In this document: positions 1 through 8,940 of the stretch, one piece after another
How positions within the stretch are numbered: position 1 is the stretch's first letter
Layout of the letters: every line of letters starts with the position of its first letter
Assembly: GCF_900177625.1 (NCBI RefSeq)
Contig: NZ_FXAU01000001.1
Coordinates: forward strand, 498,475 to 562,474
Origin: Sphingobacterium psychroaquaticum
Lineage (GTDB): Bacteria > Bacteroidota > Bacteroidia > Sphingobacteriales > Sphingobacteriaceae
Length of the DNA stretch: 64,000 nucleotides
Direction of reading: 5' to 3'
Notes under the pieces: generated by a model
What the model was told of the DNA's origin: nothing
Databases searched by the model: none
What the model saw: the letters and a program-made list of their open reading frames with translations, nothing else
Program-made: the position numbers and the translations under genes

Positions 1-1569
1 GTTAACGCTGCAAATAAGATGCTGTTTATGCGTATTGCTTCTGCATTTTCTATCGGTAAAGCAGGGAATGACGCGGGATTCTTTTCTGGTGCTATTTCTT
101 CTTTAAAAGTATATGATAAGGCTTTAAGCCCTGGGGAAATAGAAACACTTTATAAACAAACATCAAACGCTAAAATTGGGCTTTGGCACCGTGCAGATCA
201 ATTGACACTTGGGGAGATGAAAGAATGGCCAAATGAAGGGGTAAAGCAGGGCAGTTTACTGGTGAAAGAGGGGATGGCGCGAACTAAAGTTGTGGGGCAC
301 AAAATTGCGGTTGTTGGGGAGCCCAGTGCCAGCTTGGAAACGATCGCTTTAACGTCTATGTTTTCCGAAGAGGAGGATACGCGACTGGACTTGGAGTTTC
401 AAGCCTTGGATAACAAGTTCGCCTTACTGAATTATCCAGCGATGCGACAAAAAATTAAAGTTGGGGAATGGCATAAACTGACGCTAAGTCGCCGTGCTAA
501 AGGTGGACAGGTTCTACTTGATGGTGTACCGGTTGCTTTAGATCTGAAGTCGATCGAAAAGGACTTTATCAATATGAGTACGGGTGTGATTAAATTGAAC
601 CATGTAGCAATAGCTTCTCTTTTTGTGTCGCATAGTGATACGTTCATACCGCTTAATGAACCTTCATCTTGGACAAACGAAAGAACCACATTTTTTGTCC
701 AGCCTCGTTTTATTAATGCCAATAAAATTTTCATGCAAGCGAAGTCTCATCCCGGAGAAGGCGTGCAGTACCTGTTTATTGCGGATGGCGAAAAGACGGG
801 GAGCGGTTGGCAGGATTCACCTAATTATCTCGTCAATTGGGATAATGTCTCAGCGCTTCCGCACTTCCGCATATTAGCGAAAGATCGGTATGGAAATGTA
901 GCAGATATGGCGTCTGCTGTGGCAACCGTAAAAAATTACCGTATCAAAGAGTTGGTCGGGATTGATGAACGGTTTAATCTGCTTACGGAAGATAATGTGG
1001 GACAGTGGAATCTGTTTTCGGGGGATAGTGCGCGCGTAAAAGAAGCTTTAATTCAGAACGGCGGCATTCGCCTGAGTTCTGCTGATACACGATGGGATGG
1101 ACGCGAGCAAAGTGGGCCGTTTTTATCCAAGGAGGTATCGGGCGATTTTGTATTTGAGGTGGAATTGGCAAACGTTAATGGGCAGACAGAACGTAAGGGG
1201 AGTGCGAATGAGTCAGGCATTCTCGTGCACGTTGGTCCGGAGCAGCGTAAAATAATTGCATTGCAGAACTCCGTTATGACCGGTTGGGGTGTAGGTAACA
1301 TGGCAACGCGAATCGATGGCGGTTATAAAATGCAGCAGAATACGGGGGCAGGATGGAATTTTCATCGCTATTTACAGGTGCAACGAGTAGGAGATCAATT
1401 TTTCTTACGTACCAGCAAAGACGGGAATGTCTGGCAAGAATTGCCAGGAAGTCCGTTTGATATGTCGTTGAACCAGCCTGGAGCGGTTGTGCGTGTCGGG
1501 GTTTATCAATCGACAAATGATAATAAGGACGGTTTTGCAGACTTTAAGCGTATCCGGATTTCACAGTAA
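1..1569 (+). CDS. C-terminal part of a secreted LamG/lectin-like multidomain protein (5' end outside the window)
   Basis: The reading frame is open from base 1, so the gene begins upstream and only its last ~522 codons are seen. Residues ~10-55 look like the end of a LamG/concanavalin A-like jelly roll (FFSGAISSLKVYDKALSPGE). A middle part contains a second jelly-roll-like segment (GEWHKLTLSRRAKGGQVLLDG) and a short Ig/FnIII-like strand pattern. The last ~180 residues resemble a DUF1349/beta-xylosidase C-terminal-type lectin fold, with repeated aromatic and glycine turns and RVGVYQS near the end. No catalytic domain is visible in this part; if there is one it lies upstream. It lies 145 bp before the SusC start on the same strand and may belong to the same nutrient-acquisition locus. 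The lectin-like fold is fairly clear; the function is unknown. Confidence 0.7.
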   Translation, partial: VNAANKMLFMRIASAFSIGKAGNDAGFFSGAISSLKVYDKALSPGEIETLYKQTSNAKIGLWHRADQLTLGEMKEWPNEGVKQGSLLVKEGMARTKVVGHKIAVVGEPSASLETIALTSMFSEEEDTRLDLEFQALDNKFALLNYPAMRQKIKVGEWHKLTLSRRAKGGQVLLDGVPVALDLKSIEKDFINMSTGVIKLNHVAIASLFVSHSDTFIPLNEPSSWTNERTTFFVQPRFINANKIFMQAKSHPGEGVQYLFIADGEKTGSGWQDSPNYLVNWDNVSALPHFRILAKDRYGNVADMASAVATVKNYRIKELVGIDERFNLLTEDNVGQWNLFSGDSARVKEALIQNGGIRLSSADTRWDGREQSGPFLSKEVSGDFVFEVELANVNGQTERKGSANESGILVHVGPEQRKIIALQNSVMTGWGVGNMATRIDGGYKMQQNTGAGWNFHRYLQVQRVGDQFFLRTSKDGNVWQELPGSPFDMSLNQPGAVVRVGVYQSTNDNKDGFADFKRIRISQ

Positions 1570-1714
1570 AAGCTTCGGTTTTTCTGAATTGCAGGACGTT
1601 TTTTATTAGTGAAAAGAATAAAAATTGAAAGAAAAGCTTCTGTACGCTTTTCGAATAGAGGCAGCATATGCCTTAAGCGATTATAACATATTTATTAACC
1701 AAATTATTTTACTA

Positions 1715-4700
1715 ATGAAAAGTCTACATTTTTTTAGAGTATGCTGTATACTCTGTATGTCCTTAGTCTTTTCCAAAGTTCATGGACAGGGCTCCCGCAT
1801 ATCAGGAACGGTCAGTGATCGGCATGGTAATCCCATTGCCGGCGTGACGGTAAAAGAGAAGGGTGGACGGAGTACCGCCGCAACGGATGAAAAGGGTCTG
1901 TATGAAATTAAGACCGAAAGCAATGCCAAATACCTGGTGTTTTCTTTTGTGGGGTTTCGACCAAAGGAACATGTTATTGCAAAAGGGGAAACAAAAGTAA
2001 ATGTAATCTTGGACGATGACGCCGCCGATCTGGATGAGGTGGTGGTTGTCGGATACCAAGATATTCAACGTCGGAAGATGACTGGCGCGGTATCGTCGGT
2101 GAAAGGGCGAGAATTTGAAAATACACCTTACGCTACTTTTGACGCGATGTTACAGGGACGTGTAGCAGGTTTAACGGTTTTGAGTACATCGGGAGAACCG
2201 GGGACAAATAACATTGTGAATATTCGTGGATCGAGTAACCTGGGGCTGGCGGATAATCAGTTGCAATCGCCTCTTTATGTGATTGATGGGATTATATATG
2301 ATGTCAGTGATATTCGGGCGGCATATGGTGATGCCAGTCCTTTGCAAGCAATCAATCCCAATGACATTGAATCGGTCGATATTTTAAAAGATGCATCGGC
2401 GGCCTCCATTTATGGAGCGCGTGCAGCTAATGGGGTTATTATCGTTAAAACCAAAAGACCCGCTTTTGGGGTTCCGGAAGTTCGCGTAGCCGCTTATACC
2501 GGGATATCAAGTCGACCTGCGATGAAGCCAATAACTGTAGGCGCGGCAGAACGCCGCATGAAAATGAACCTTCTATATAATGGCGGGAATTATGATTGGT
2601 TTTATGATGGACAGGTTCATCAAATGTTGACCGATAGTTTGAATGCAGCTTACAATCACGCGACGGATTGGCAAGGTCTTTTTCTACAATCTGCCCCGAT
2701 TACCAATGTTAATGTGAGCATAGGTCAAAATATGGAGAAGTTTCTATACCGTATTTCGGCTCAACACTATTATGAAGAAGGGGTAATGATGGGCTATGAA
2801 AATAAAAGCATCACCCCTCGGATTATGCTCCAGGTAAATCCGATGGAAAATTTGCAGTTTGAAACGAATATTTTCTCCGGTATTACAAAAGCTAAGCATG
2901 GTTCTGGCGACGGTAGTAAGTATCCATTTTCAACCTGGGGTTTTCCTTCTTCTTTCTGGCAAATTACAGATCTCGAACGTCAGGTATATACAGGACGTTA
3001 CGACGGGCTCCTGGATGATGATAGAAGTACCAGTATCAATGGAAACGTGGCGGGTACTGTAAAGAAAATTTTTATTCCAGAGCTAACATTTAGATCTCAA
3101 TTTTCTTTTAACCTGAACAATAACACCCGGGATCTTTACCGACCAAAACTATTAACGGGTTCACAGAATATTGCTGAGAATTGGGTCAACCAAAACCGCC
3201 GTTGGGAATGGGAGAGTTATTTTAACTACAATAAGATCATTAATTCGGCACACACCTTAAGTGGTGTTTTGGGATACGGGATGGAGAAGAATGTAGCAAA
3301 CTCGAACTATCTATGGGGTAGAAATAATAATAGCGAAGCTGTTAAAACGGTTACGGGTATTGGTGCTGGACCCAATTTATCGGGCTATTCTAATATCGCT
3401 GAACGTTCCCGAATATCTGTATTTGGTCGTGTCGGTTATGACTATAAGGATCGGTATTTAGTTTCGGCAAGTTACCGGATGGATGCTTCTTCTCGTTACA
3501 GCAGCGATAACCGATGGGGAATCTTTCCATCAATCTCTGCTGGATGGGCTATCTCGGAAGAGAATTTCTTCAAAAAAGAGAGCTTGGTATCGTACTTAAA
3601 GTTACGTGGTAGCTATGGTTTAACCGGTCGAGATCCAGGGTCTGAATATGCGCATTATACGATGCTGGGATATAGTGGCGCCTATTATGGTTCTGTATTG
3701 GATAACGGTATGGGCGGTAATCAATTTACCTACAATGGCGCTAATGTTGTTTATCCAAATTATGGCAGTACGGCTACCTCAGCGACTATTAAATGGGAGC
3801 GTTCGCCGCAACTTAACGTAGGGGTAGATTTGAATATGCTGAAAGATCGGATTGCTATCAATCTCGAGTACTATGTGCGTGATTCCAAGGATTTAGTATA
3901 TGGCTTGCAAATGCCTGCAACCTCAGGATACTCCACCATTTCGACCAACTTTATCAGTGTTCGTAATACGGGGGCTGAGCTAACCATTAACTCCCGGAAT
4001 ATGTCTCCTAAATCCGAATTTCAGTGGAATACCAATTTCAATATTTCATACAATAGAAACTATGTCACCAAACTTCCGAATGGCGGACAGGAGATCAAGG
4101 TCGGTCCACCATGGATGGAGCGTGCTCTAAACGTGGGGCAACCTCTTTATCCGTTTAAAGTATGGGAGGTGGACGGCGTCTATGCAACCACGGATGACGT
4201 TCCCGTTAATCCGTTGACCGGCGCCCGCATTAGGCATGGTTCAGGCTCAGGCACGCAATACCAGGCCGGTGATCCAAGACGATTGGATATGAACGGTGAT
4301 TTCATAATCGATGATAATGATAAAATCGATATGGGAGACCCGAATCCAGATTTTATAGGCGGGATGACGCATACATTTTCGTATAAAAATTGGTCTATCT
4401 CGGCACTGACTACTTTTATCTTCGGTCGTACATTATGGAATGGATACCTATCCGATAAGTTACAAGATGCGGGGTCTGCGACCTTGTACAATACGTGGGG
4501 ACCAAATTCAGCGATTGCTGGAGACTTTGAGATGGCTGACTTTTGGATGAAGCCTGGGGATCAAAGTAAGTTTCCAAGTTTGTTCCGTAATACGGTCGAC
4601 AACTGGCATATTGCCAATAGCACGTTTGTTGAAAATGCAAGTTTTATCCGTCTGAAGAATGTGCGTATCGGCTATAATGTACCACAACAGTTTTCAAAGA

Positions 4701-4867
4701 AACTTGGTATTCGGTCGTTGCGCCTGTATGGCGTATTGGATAACATTGCCATTATATCGTGGTCTACCGTGCCGGATCCAGAAGCTGTGGAAGCTAATGG
4801 ATATTCTACAGGTAACGGATACCCAATCCCTAAGAAATGGACTTTTGGTTTAGATATTTCACTGTAA
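1715..4867 (+). CDS. SusC/RagA-family TonB-linked outer-membrane transporter
   Basis: Predicted 1050-residue outer-membrane beta-barrel that imports large oligomers together with a SusD lipoprotein. Signal peptide at residues 1-25 (ends KVHGQ), a carboxypeptidase-D regulatory-like domain at ~28-105, the SusC TonB-box signature DEVVVVGY at 107-114, then the plug (LQGRVAGLTV, LYVIDGI, SVDILKDASAASIYGARAANGVI) and a long barrel ending in an aromatic-rich strand. I start at the ATG at 1715 because the signal peptide begins there; an upstream in-frame TTG at 1625 would put 30 unrelated residues in front of it. The SusD partner begins 12 bp downstream. The metallopeptidase later in the run suggests peptide rather than glycan cargo, as known for RagA/RagB, but this is inference. 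Confidence 0.93.
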   Translation: MKSLHFFRVCCILCMSLVFSKVHGQGSRISGTVSDRHGNPIAGVTVKEKGGRSTAATDEKGLYEIKTESNAKYLVFSFVGFRPKEHVIAKGETKVNVILDDDAADLDEVVVVGYQDIQRRKMTGAVSSVKGREFENTPYATFDAMLQGRVAGLTVLSTSGEPGTNNIVNIRGSSNLGLADNQLQSPLYVIDGIIYDVSDIRAAYGDASPLQAINPNDIESVDILKDASAASIYGARAANGVIIVKTKRPAFGVPEVRVAAYTGISSRPAMKPITVGAAERRMKMNLLYNGGNYDWFYDGQVHQMLTDSLNAAYNHATDWQGLFLQSAPITNVNVSIGQNMEKFLYRISAQHYYEEGVMMGYENKSITPRIMLQVNPMENLQFETNIFSGITKAKHGSGDGSKYPFSTWGFPSSFWQITDLERQVYTGRYDGLLDDDRSTSINGNVAGTVKKIFIPELTFRSQFSFNLNNNTRDLYRPKLLTGSQNIAENWVNQNRRWEWESYFNYNKIINSAHTLSGVLGYGMEKNVANSNYLWGRNNNSEAVKTVTGIGAGPNLSGYSNIAERSRISVFGRVGYDYKDRYLVSASYRMDASSRYSSDNRWGIFPSISAGWAISEENFFKKESLVSYLKLRGSYGLTGRDPGSEYAHYTMLGYSGAYYGSVLDNGMGGNQFTYNGANVVYPNYGSTATSATIKWERSPQLNVGVDLNMLKDRIAINLEYYVRDSKDLVYGLQMPATSGYSTISTNFISVRNTGAELTINSRNMSPKSEFQWNTNFNISYNRNYVTKLPNGGQEIKVGPPWMERALNVGQPLYPFKVWEVDGVYATTDDVPVNPLTGARIRHGSGSGTQYQAGDPRRLDMNGDFIIDDNDKIDMGDPNPDFIGGMTHTFSYKNWSISALTTFIFGRTLWNGYLSDKLQDAGSATLYNTWGPNSAIAGDFEMADFWMKPGDQSKFPSLFRNTVDNWHIANSTFVENASFIRLKNVRIGYNVPQQFSKKLGIRSLRLYGVLDNIAIISWSTVPDPEAVEANGYSTGNGYPIPKKWTFGLDISL

Positions 4868-4879
4868 AAAAAGAAAGTC

Positions 4880-6358
4880 ATGAAAAATAATAGACTACTT
4901 ATACTGTTTTTTAGCTTGTTCATCGTAGTGACATCCTGCAAGGACTTTTTAGATCTTGAGCCTAAGAGTGCTGCTACAGATGAGAATTTTTGGAAAACAC
5001 AGGACGATGCAAATGCTGCGGTAGCGGGCATGTATGCACTCTTACGTTCCGCACTTAATGGTGCCAACGGTATCGCACATTATGCGTACGGCGATTTACC
5101 ATCCGATGAAATTGCGTCTTCAAATACCGCTCCATATAACGATGTGGTCGCGATGAACTGGAGTCTGTTTGTTGCAGCATCCAATACCAGTCATCAACTG
5201 TATCAGTTGCGCCGTTACGATTTGTTTTATCGGGTTATCGACCAAGCGAACCGCGTGATTGAGCATGTGCAAAAAATGGACGTCAACCTTTTTACCAATA
5301 CACGTACACGTGACCATTTAATAGGAGAAGCGTACTATATGCGTGCTTTTTCGTATTTCTATTTGGGACGTATTTGGGGGGGCGTGCCTATCATCACCGA
5401 GGCCGTTCAGCCTATTTATGCTGAAAATAAACCAGCAGCAACAGCGGTAGAGGTTTTGGCGCAAAGCCTGCAAGATTTGGAGGTTGCAAAAAAATTACTA
5501 GGCTGGCGCAATATTGTAACGGCAGACTTTGCTTTACGGGCTAATAAAGGCGCTGCTTTTGCCTTAGAAGCACATGCTAATGCTTGGTTAGGGAACTATG
5601 AAAAAACAGCAGCGGCGGCTGACTCCGTTATTAAAAGTGGCTTGTATTCGTATGTCTCGCGCGATAGTATTCCGTACCGGACCATCTTTCAAGGGAAGTC
5701 CGCTGAAGGGATATTTGAGATATCACAAAGTGCCGCGAACGAAGGTACCAGCATTGGAATCGGTGATTACACGCTTGCTTCTTCGAAATACCACCGTACA
5801 CTAACGGTACCGCGCTTAACGACGACCAAAATTCGAATTGATAGTTTGTTTAAGGAAAGAGTAGACAAGCGACGGAAATATTCACAGGATACAACAATAA
5901 GCACCAGTTATGTGATTTGCAACAAGTATGCGAATCTCACCTATCCGGAAGAGGGGAATAATGCTGTCCCTGTGTTCAAGAATAATATTATCATTTTCCG
6001 CTATTCCGATATTAAGCTTCTTCGCGCCGAGGCTCTGGCGGCGTTAGGCAGAACCAGTGACGCGAAAAATCAGCTGAATGAGGTTCGTCTTTTAGCTGGT
6101 CTGGGGGAGTGGGATGGTAAAGGCGAGCTGTTAAAGGCTGTTTTTGATGAACGTGCCCGGGAGCTATTTCTCGAAGGACACCGCTTTTACGATATGATTC
6201 GTCTGTATAAAGCCGCCGGTATTTATGAATTTTCAAACACCCGGATGACGCAGCAGCAGTTTGCCCTCGGCAAGTATTATTGGCCATTTGATCCCAGTAT
6301 GTTAAATCAGAATCCGTTTTTACGGCAGACTTCATATTGGGCTACCGTAGGTTTTTAA
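4880..6358 (+). CDS. SusD/RagB-family substrate-binding lipoprotein
   Basis: 492-residue surface lipoprotein partner of the preceding SusC. A lipobox (VVTSC, Cys20) is followed by the characteristic KDFLDLEPKS and the helical SusD-like N-terminal domain (DDANAAVAGMYALL, EAYYMRAFSYFYLGRIWGGVP). The C-terminal RagB/SusD domain contains FRYSDIKLLRAEALAALG, an AFDERARELFLEGHRFYDMIRL-like helix and PFDPSMLNQNPFLRQ near the end. Length is normal for the family. It is known that SusD proteins cap the SusC barrel and bind ligand; which ligand cannot be read from the sequence. Confidence 0.93.
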   Translation: MKNNRLLILFFSLFIVVTSCKDFLDLEPKSAATDENFWKTQDDANAAVAGMYALLRSALNGANGIAHYAYGDLPSDEIASSNTAPYNDVVAMNWSLFVAASNTSHQLYQLRRYDLFYRVIDQANRVIEHVQKMDVNLFTNTRTRDHLIGEAYYMRAFSYFYLGRIWGGVPIITEAVQPIYAENKPAATAVEVLAQSLQDLEVAKKLLGWRNIVTADFALRANKGAAFALEAHANAWLGNYEKTAAAADSVIKSGLYSYVSRDSIPYRTIFQGKSAEGIFEISQSAANEGTSIGIGDYTLASSKYHRTLTVPRLTTTKIRIDSLFKERVDKRRKYSQDTTISTSYVICNKYANLTYPEEGNNAVPVFKNNIIIFRYSDIKLLRAEALAALGRTSDAKNQLNEVRLLAGLGEWDGKGELLKAVFDERARELFLEGHRFYDMIRLYKAAGIYEFSNTRMTQQQFALGKYYWPFDPSMLNQNPFLRQTSYWATVGF

Positions 6359-6362
6359 ATGA

Positions 6363-6368
6363 AAGGAG
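6363..6368 (+). promoter_or_regulatory. Shine-Dalgarno-like AAGGAG that decides the start of the next lipoprotein
   Basis: AAGGAG lies 8 bases before the ATG at 6377. The in-frame ATG at 6359, touching the SusD stop codon, would place this motif inside the coding region and put residues before a good lipoprotein signal peptide, so 6377 is preferred. Confidence 0.55.
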
Positions 6369-6376
6369 ACTATAAT

Positions 6377-7513
6377 ATGAAACGAATATATATCGCTATA
6401 GTAGCAATTTTAGTAGCCAGTTTTTCGGCCTGCAAGAAAGATGCATATCTCACCGATGATGGTTTGCACCAGGCTGAGGTCAATATGTCTACGTATGATT
6501 ATCTGGCCTCGCATCCCAAACATATGTTTGATACGCTACTTCAAGTCATCGATCACTTTGGGTTGAAAGATGAGATTAATAATGCGAAGACCTTTTGGGT
6601 ACCATCGGACTATTCGATTTCGCGCGCTTTTAAAATGAAGAAAGCTTTGTTTTTGGAAGATGATGAAAATGGTACCTATACGTTTGCAGATTTTCTTACT
6701 GCAACTAGTGTAGATTCTGTTCGCGCTTACTTTTATGGGGATGGTCAACATAGCCTGACGAGTGCTAACACGACTTATACGACCATGAACAATAATACGC
6801 CTGTTACAGGTTTTGCGTTCAATAAACAGAAGCAACCGCAGGGGCAATGGTCGTACCAGGATGTGTATTACCTGTATTATATCAAAGTGCGTGGAGAACC
6901 GGATCAAACAGCACCGGATGGAAGTGTTCGTGTGGATAGGAACGATCAGGCCGATGTCCGGGTATTATGTCAAACGACGGGAATTAAAACGGCTTCAGGA
7001 ACTGTTTTGAATGTACTGAGCAATCAACATGTTTTTATCAGTGATTTTAATGAAACAGGAGATAATGGACCGTTTATCGAAGATCTACCGAATGGCATTC
7101 GTTTTACCTATAGCGTTGCTTTTAAGGCCGCAAGTGCATATACGGGTGGCTCTGTTGTTGCCTCCAGCGCATGGATCGCCGATGCTTTTGGATTGGAGGC
7201 CGATGATATTCCAGGACTGATGGGTAGTTCTATTGTATTCTATGCGATTGAGCCGGGTGATATTCTGAATGGAAATTCTACAGCAAATGCTCCAGGTCAT
7301 TGGTTTGACGCGAATGGAAATGTCGTCACATGGGGAACCACGGCGCGCTTATTCTCTGAGTATAATGCATCAACTTTTACATTTAATATAGGCCAGTATC
7401 CAGATCGATCTGCCATGGGAGATACGTACACCATTAAGCAGGCCTTGGTATATACCAACCGAAGTAATGAAAAGATTCGTGCAGAGTTTGTTTTTAATAT
7501 CAAGATCAATTAA
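6377..7513 (+). CDS. Lipoprotein with fasciclin-like N-terminus and DUF4859-like C-terminal domain
   Basis: 378 residues. Lipobox FSAC (Cys19). Residues ~35-235 resemble a divergent fasciclin/FAS1 domain: an opening TYDYLASHPKHMFDTLLQVIDHFGL and TFWVPSDYSISRAF, which echoes the FAS1 'TVFAPTD' motif. Residues ~241-378 form a domain repeated in the next two genes, marked by SSIVFYAIEPG, APGHWFDANGNVVTWG, ARLFSEYN and FNIGQYPDR...GDTYTIKQALVY; I take this as DUF4859. FAS1-type lipoproteins often accompany SusCD pairs in Bacteroidota as accessory surface proteins. No enzymatic motif was seen. The role as an accessory ligand-binding or adhesive subunit is inferred from position. Confidence 0.75.
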   Translation: MKRIYIAIVAILVASFSACKKDAYLTDDGLHQAEVNMSTYDYLASHPKHMFDTLLQVIDHFGLKDEINNAKTFWVPSDYSISRAFKMKKALFLEDDENGTYTFADFLTATSVDSVRAYFYGDGQHSLTSANTTYTTMNNNTPVTGFAFNKQKQPQGQWSYQDVYYLYYIKVRGEPDQTAPDGSVRVDRNDQADVRVLCQTTGIKTASGTVLNVLSNQHVFISDFNETGDNGPFIEDLPNGIRFTYSVAFKAASAYTGGSVVASSAWIADAFGLEADDIPGLMGSSIVFYAIEPGDILNGNSTANAPGHWFDANGNVVTWGTTARLFSEYNASTFTFNIGQYPDRSAMGDTYTIKQALVYTNRSNEKIRAEFVFNIKIN

Positions 7514-7524
7514 TCAGCTTCGTT

Positions 7525-8916
7525 ATGAAACAGAAACACGTATGGTACTTATGCATCGCTTTTTTTGCGATGTATCAAGGATGTAAACCAGATCAAATAG
7601 GATTTTTGAACGATAATCTGCGTTATGGCGTATCAACGCTTCAGGTCGTACAAGGAACGGCTACGAGTACGAATCCGATTATCGCGAACGGTAGTTCCAC
7701 ACCAATGACCGTAGAATTAGTGGAGATCAGGAATAGAGCTACAGGAGCCGTTGTTCCAGATTTTCTGGTACCGCAGGAGTTTAATGTATACCTTGGACAG
7801 GTGGGGGAAGATGTAACCACCTTAGAGCAACTCTCGCAACGTATTGGTAAGAAAACAGCACCCGCAATTTCCATTAATGGGCTAGGTGGCGCTGCGGTGA
7901 TTTCTCCTGCGACAGAAGGTATTCCTGCAGGCCTTTATACGGTGGATCTTAAGGCGACCAATATCGCGGGATCAAAACTGTATAAAGAGGCACTGGATAT
8001 AAATCTTATCAAGATGAAACCGGATTCGGTTTTTGCGGCCAGTGCGACAACGACAGCAGTGGGTTCTGAATCTAATGCTGTAAACCTAAGGAATCAGGAT
8101 TTTACAGTTTCGATCGAGCATAAAGAATCAGCCGAAAACAAAATTATATATATGTGGCTCGATAAGGATGGGAAACCATTTAATCCCAAAAAGGGAGAGA
8201 TTATGCGACGGGCTACATTACCGAGTTTTGCAGATTGGTCCCCATTTTATGCTGCGGAGATGACCGATACTGCCATTGTACACCCATACCCTTATTATAA
8301 AGGGATCGTCTATCCAGTAAAGACGGTAACGCGTGTCGGGACGACGAACTATACCGACTTTGCATCATACTACCGTGTGGTGGCAGACTATACGGATCTG
8401 GGACGTAACATCAATACCGCTACGACAGCACGATTCTATAAACCCGGGACACATATAGTTCGTTTTAAATTAAAAACAGTTAAGCATACCGGTCCAAAGA
8501 TTACGACCATCACCAAAGATGTCGTTCTTCCGGAAGGAGCGGGGTACGCGGCCACGCGAGTCGCTATGGATCGTGCAATGGTCGAACAAGCTTTGGGTAT
8601 GTCATCCGCTGAAATTGCCAGCCGCCTTGGAACAAGTATCACCTTCTATGCCATTCAGGCAGATGGTTCACGGGATTCCAGAAGTACAGCCGCAGCTCCG
8701 GGGCAATGGTTGGATAAAGATGGTAATACGATATCCTGGGGCGACGGTGCACGTTTGTTCTCCGAGTTTAAAATGGCTGATATGGCTTTTGATATTGGCC
8801 AATTCCCAGATCGTAATTTTGCGGGAGATAAGTTTGTCATCAGGCAGTCCTTACTGTATGATTCAGGGTCGGGAATAGTGGAAGTTGTATTTGTGTTCAA
8901 TGTTCGTGTTCAATAA
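7525..8916 (+). CDS. Surface lipoprotein, DUF5007-like N-terminus plus DUF4859-like C-terminal domain
   Basis: 463 residues, lipobox MYQGC (Cys20), 11 bp after the previous gene. The N-terminal ~310 residues are beta-rich (VSTLQVVQGTATSTNPI, NGSSTPMTVELVEIRN) and resemble DUF5007-type proteins found beside SusCD pairs; this family name is my recollection and not checked. The C-terminal ~140 residues repeat the domain of the flanking genes: GTSITFYAIQADG, APGQWLDKDGNTISWG, ARLFSEFK, FDIGQFPDR...GDKFVIRQSLLY. No catalytic residues are recognisable. Probably an accessory substrate-binding lipoprotein of the same surface complex. Confidence 0.7.
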   Translation: MKQKHVWYLCIAFFAMYQGCKPDQIGFLNDNLRYGVSTLQVVQGTATSTNPIIANGSSTPMTVELVEIRNRATGAVVPDFLVPQEFNVYLGQVGEDVTTLEQLSQRIGKKTAPAISINGLGGAAVISPATEGIPAGLYTVDLKATNIAGSKLYKEALDINLIKMKPDSVFAASATTTAVGSESNAVNLRNQDFTVSIEHKESAENKIIYMWLDKDGKPFNPKKGEIMRRATLPSFADWSPFYAAEMTDTAIVHPYPYYKGIVYPVKTVTRVGTTNYTDFASYYRVVADYTDLGRNINTATTARFYKPGTHIVRFKLKTVKHTGPKITTITKDVVLPEGAGYAATRVAMDRAMVEQALGMSSAEIASRLGTSITFYAIQADGSRDSRSTAAAPGQWLDKDGNTISWGDGARLFSEFKMADMAFDIGQFPDRNFAGDKFVIRQSLLYDSGSGIVEVVFVFNVRVQ

Positions 8917-8940
8917 CTCGGATTTAAAATCAGAAAAGCG

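Noticed and set aside
1625-1714. N-terminal extension of the first SusC from a TTG start
   Set aside because: It would precede a normal signal peptide with 30 residues unlike any SusC; the ATG at 1715 is better.
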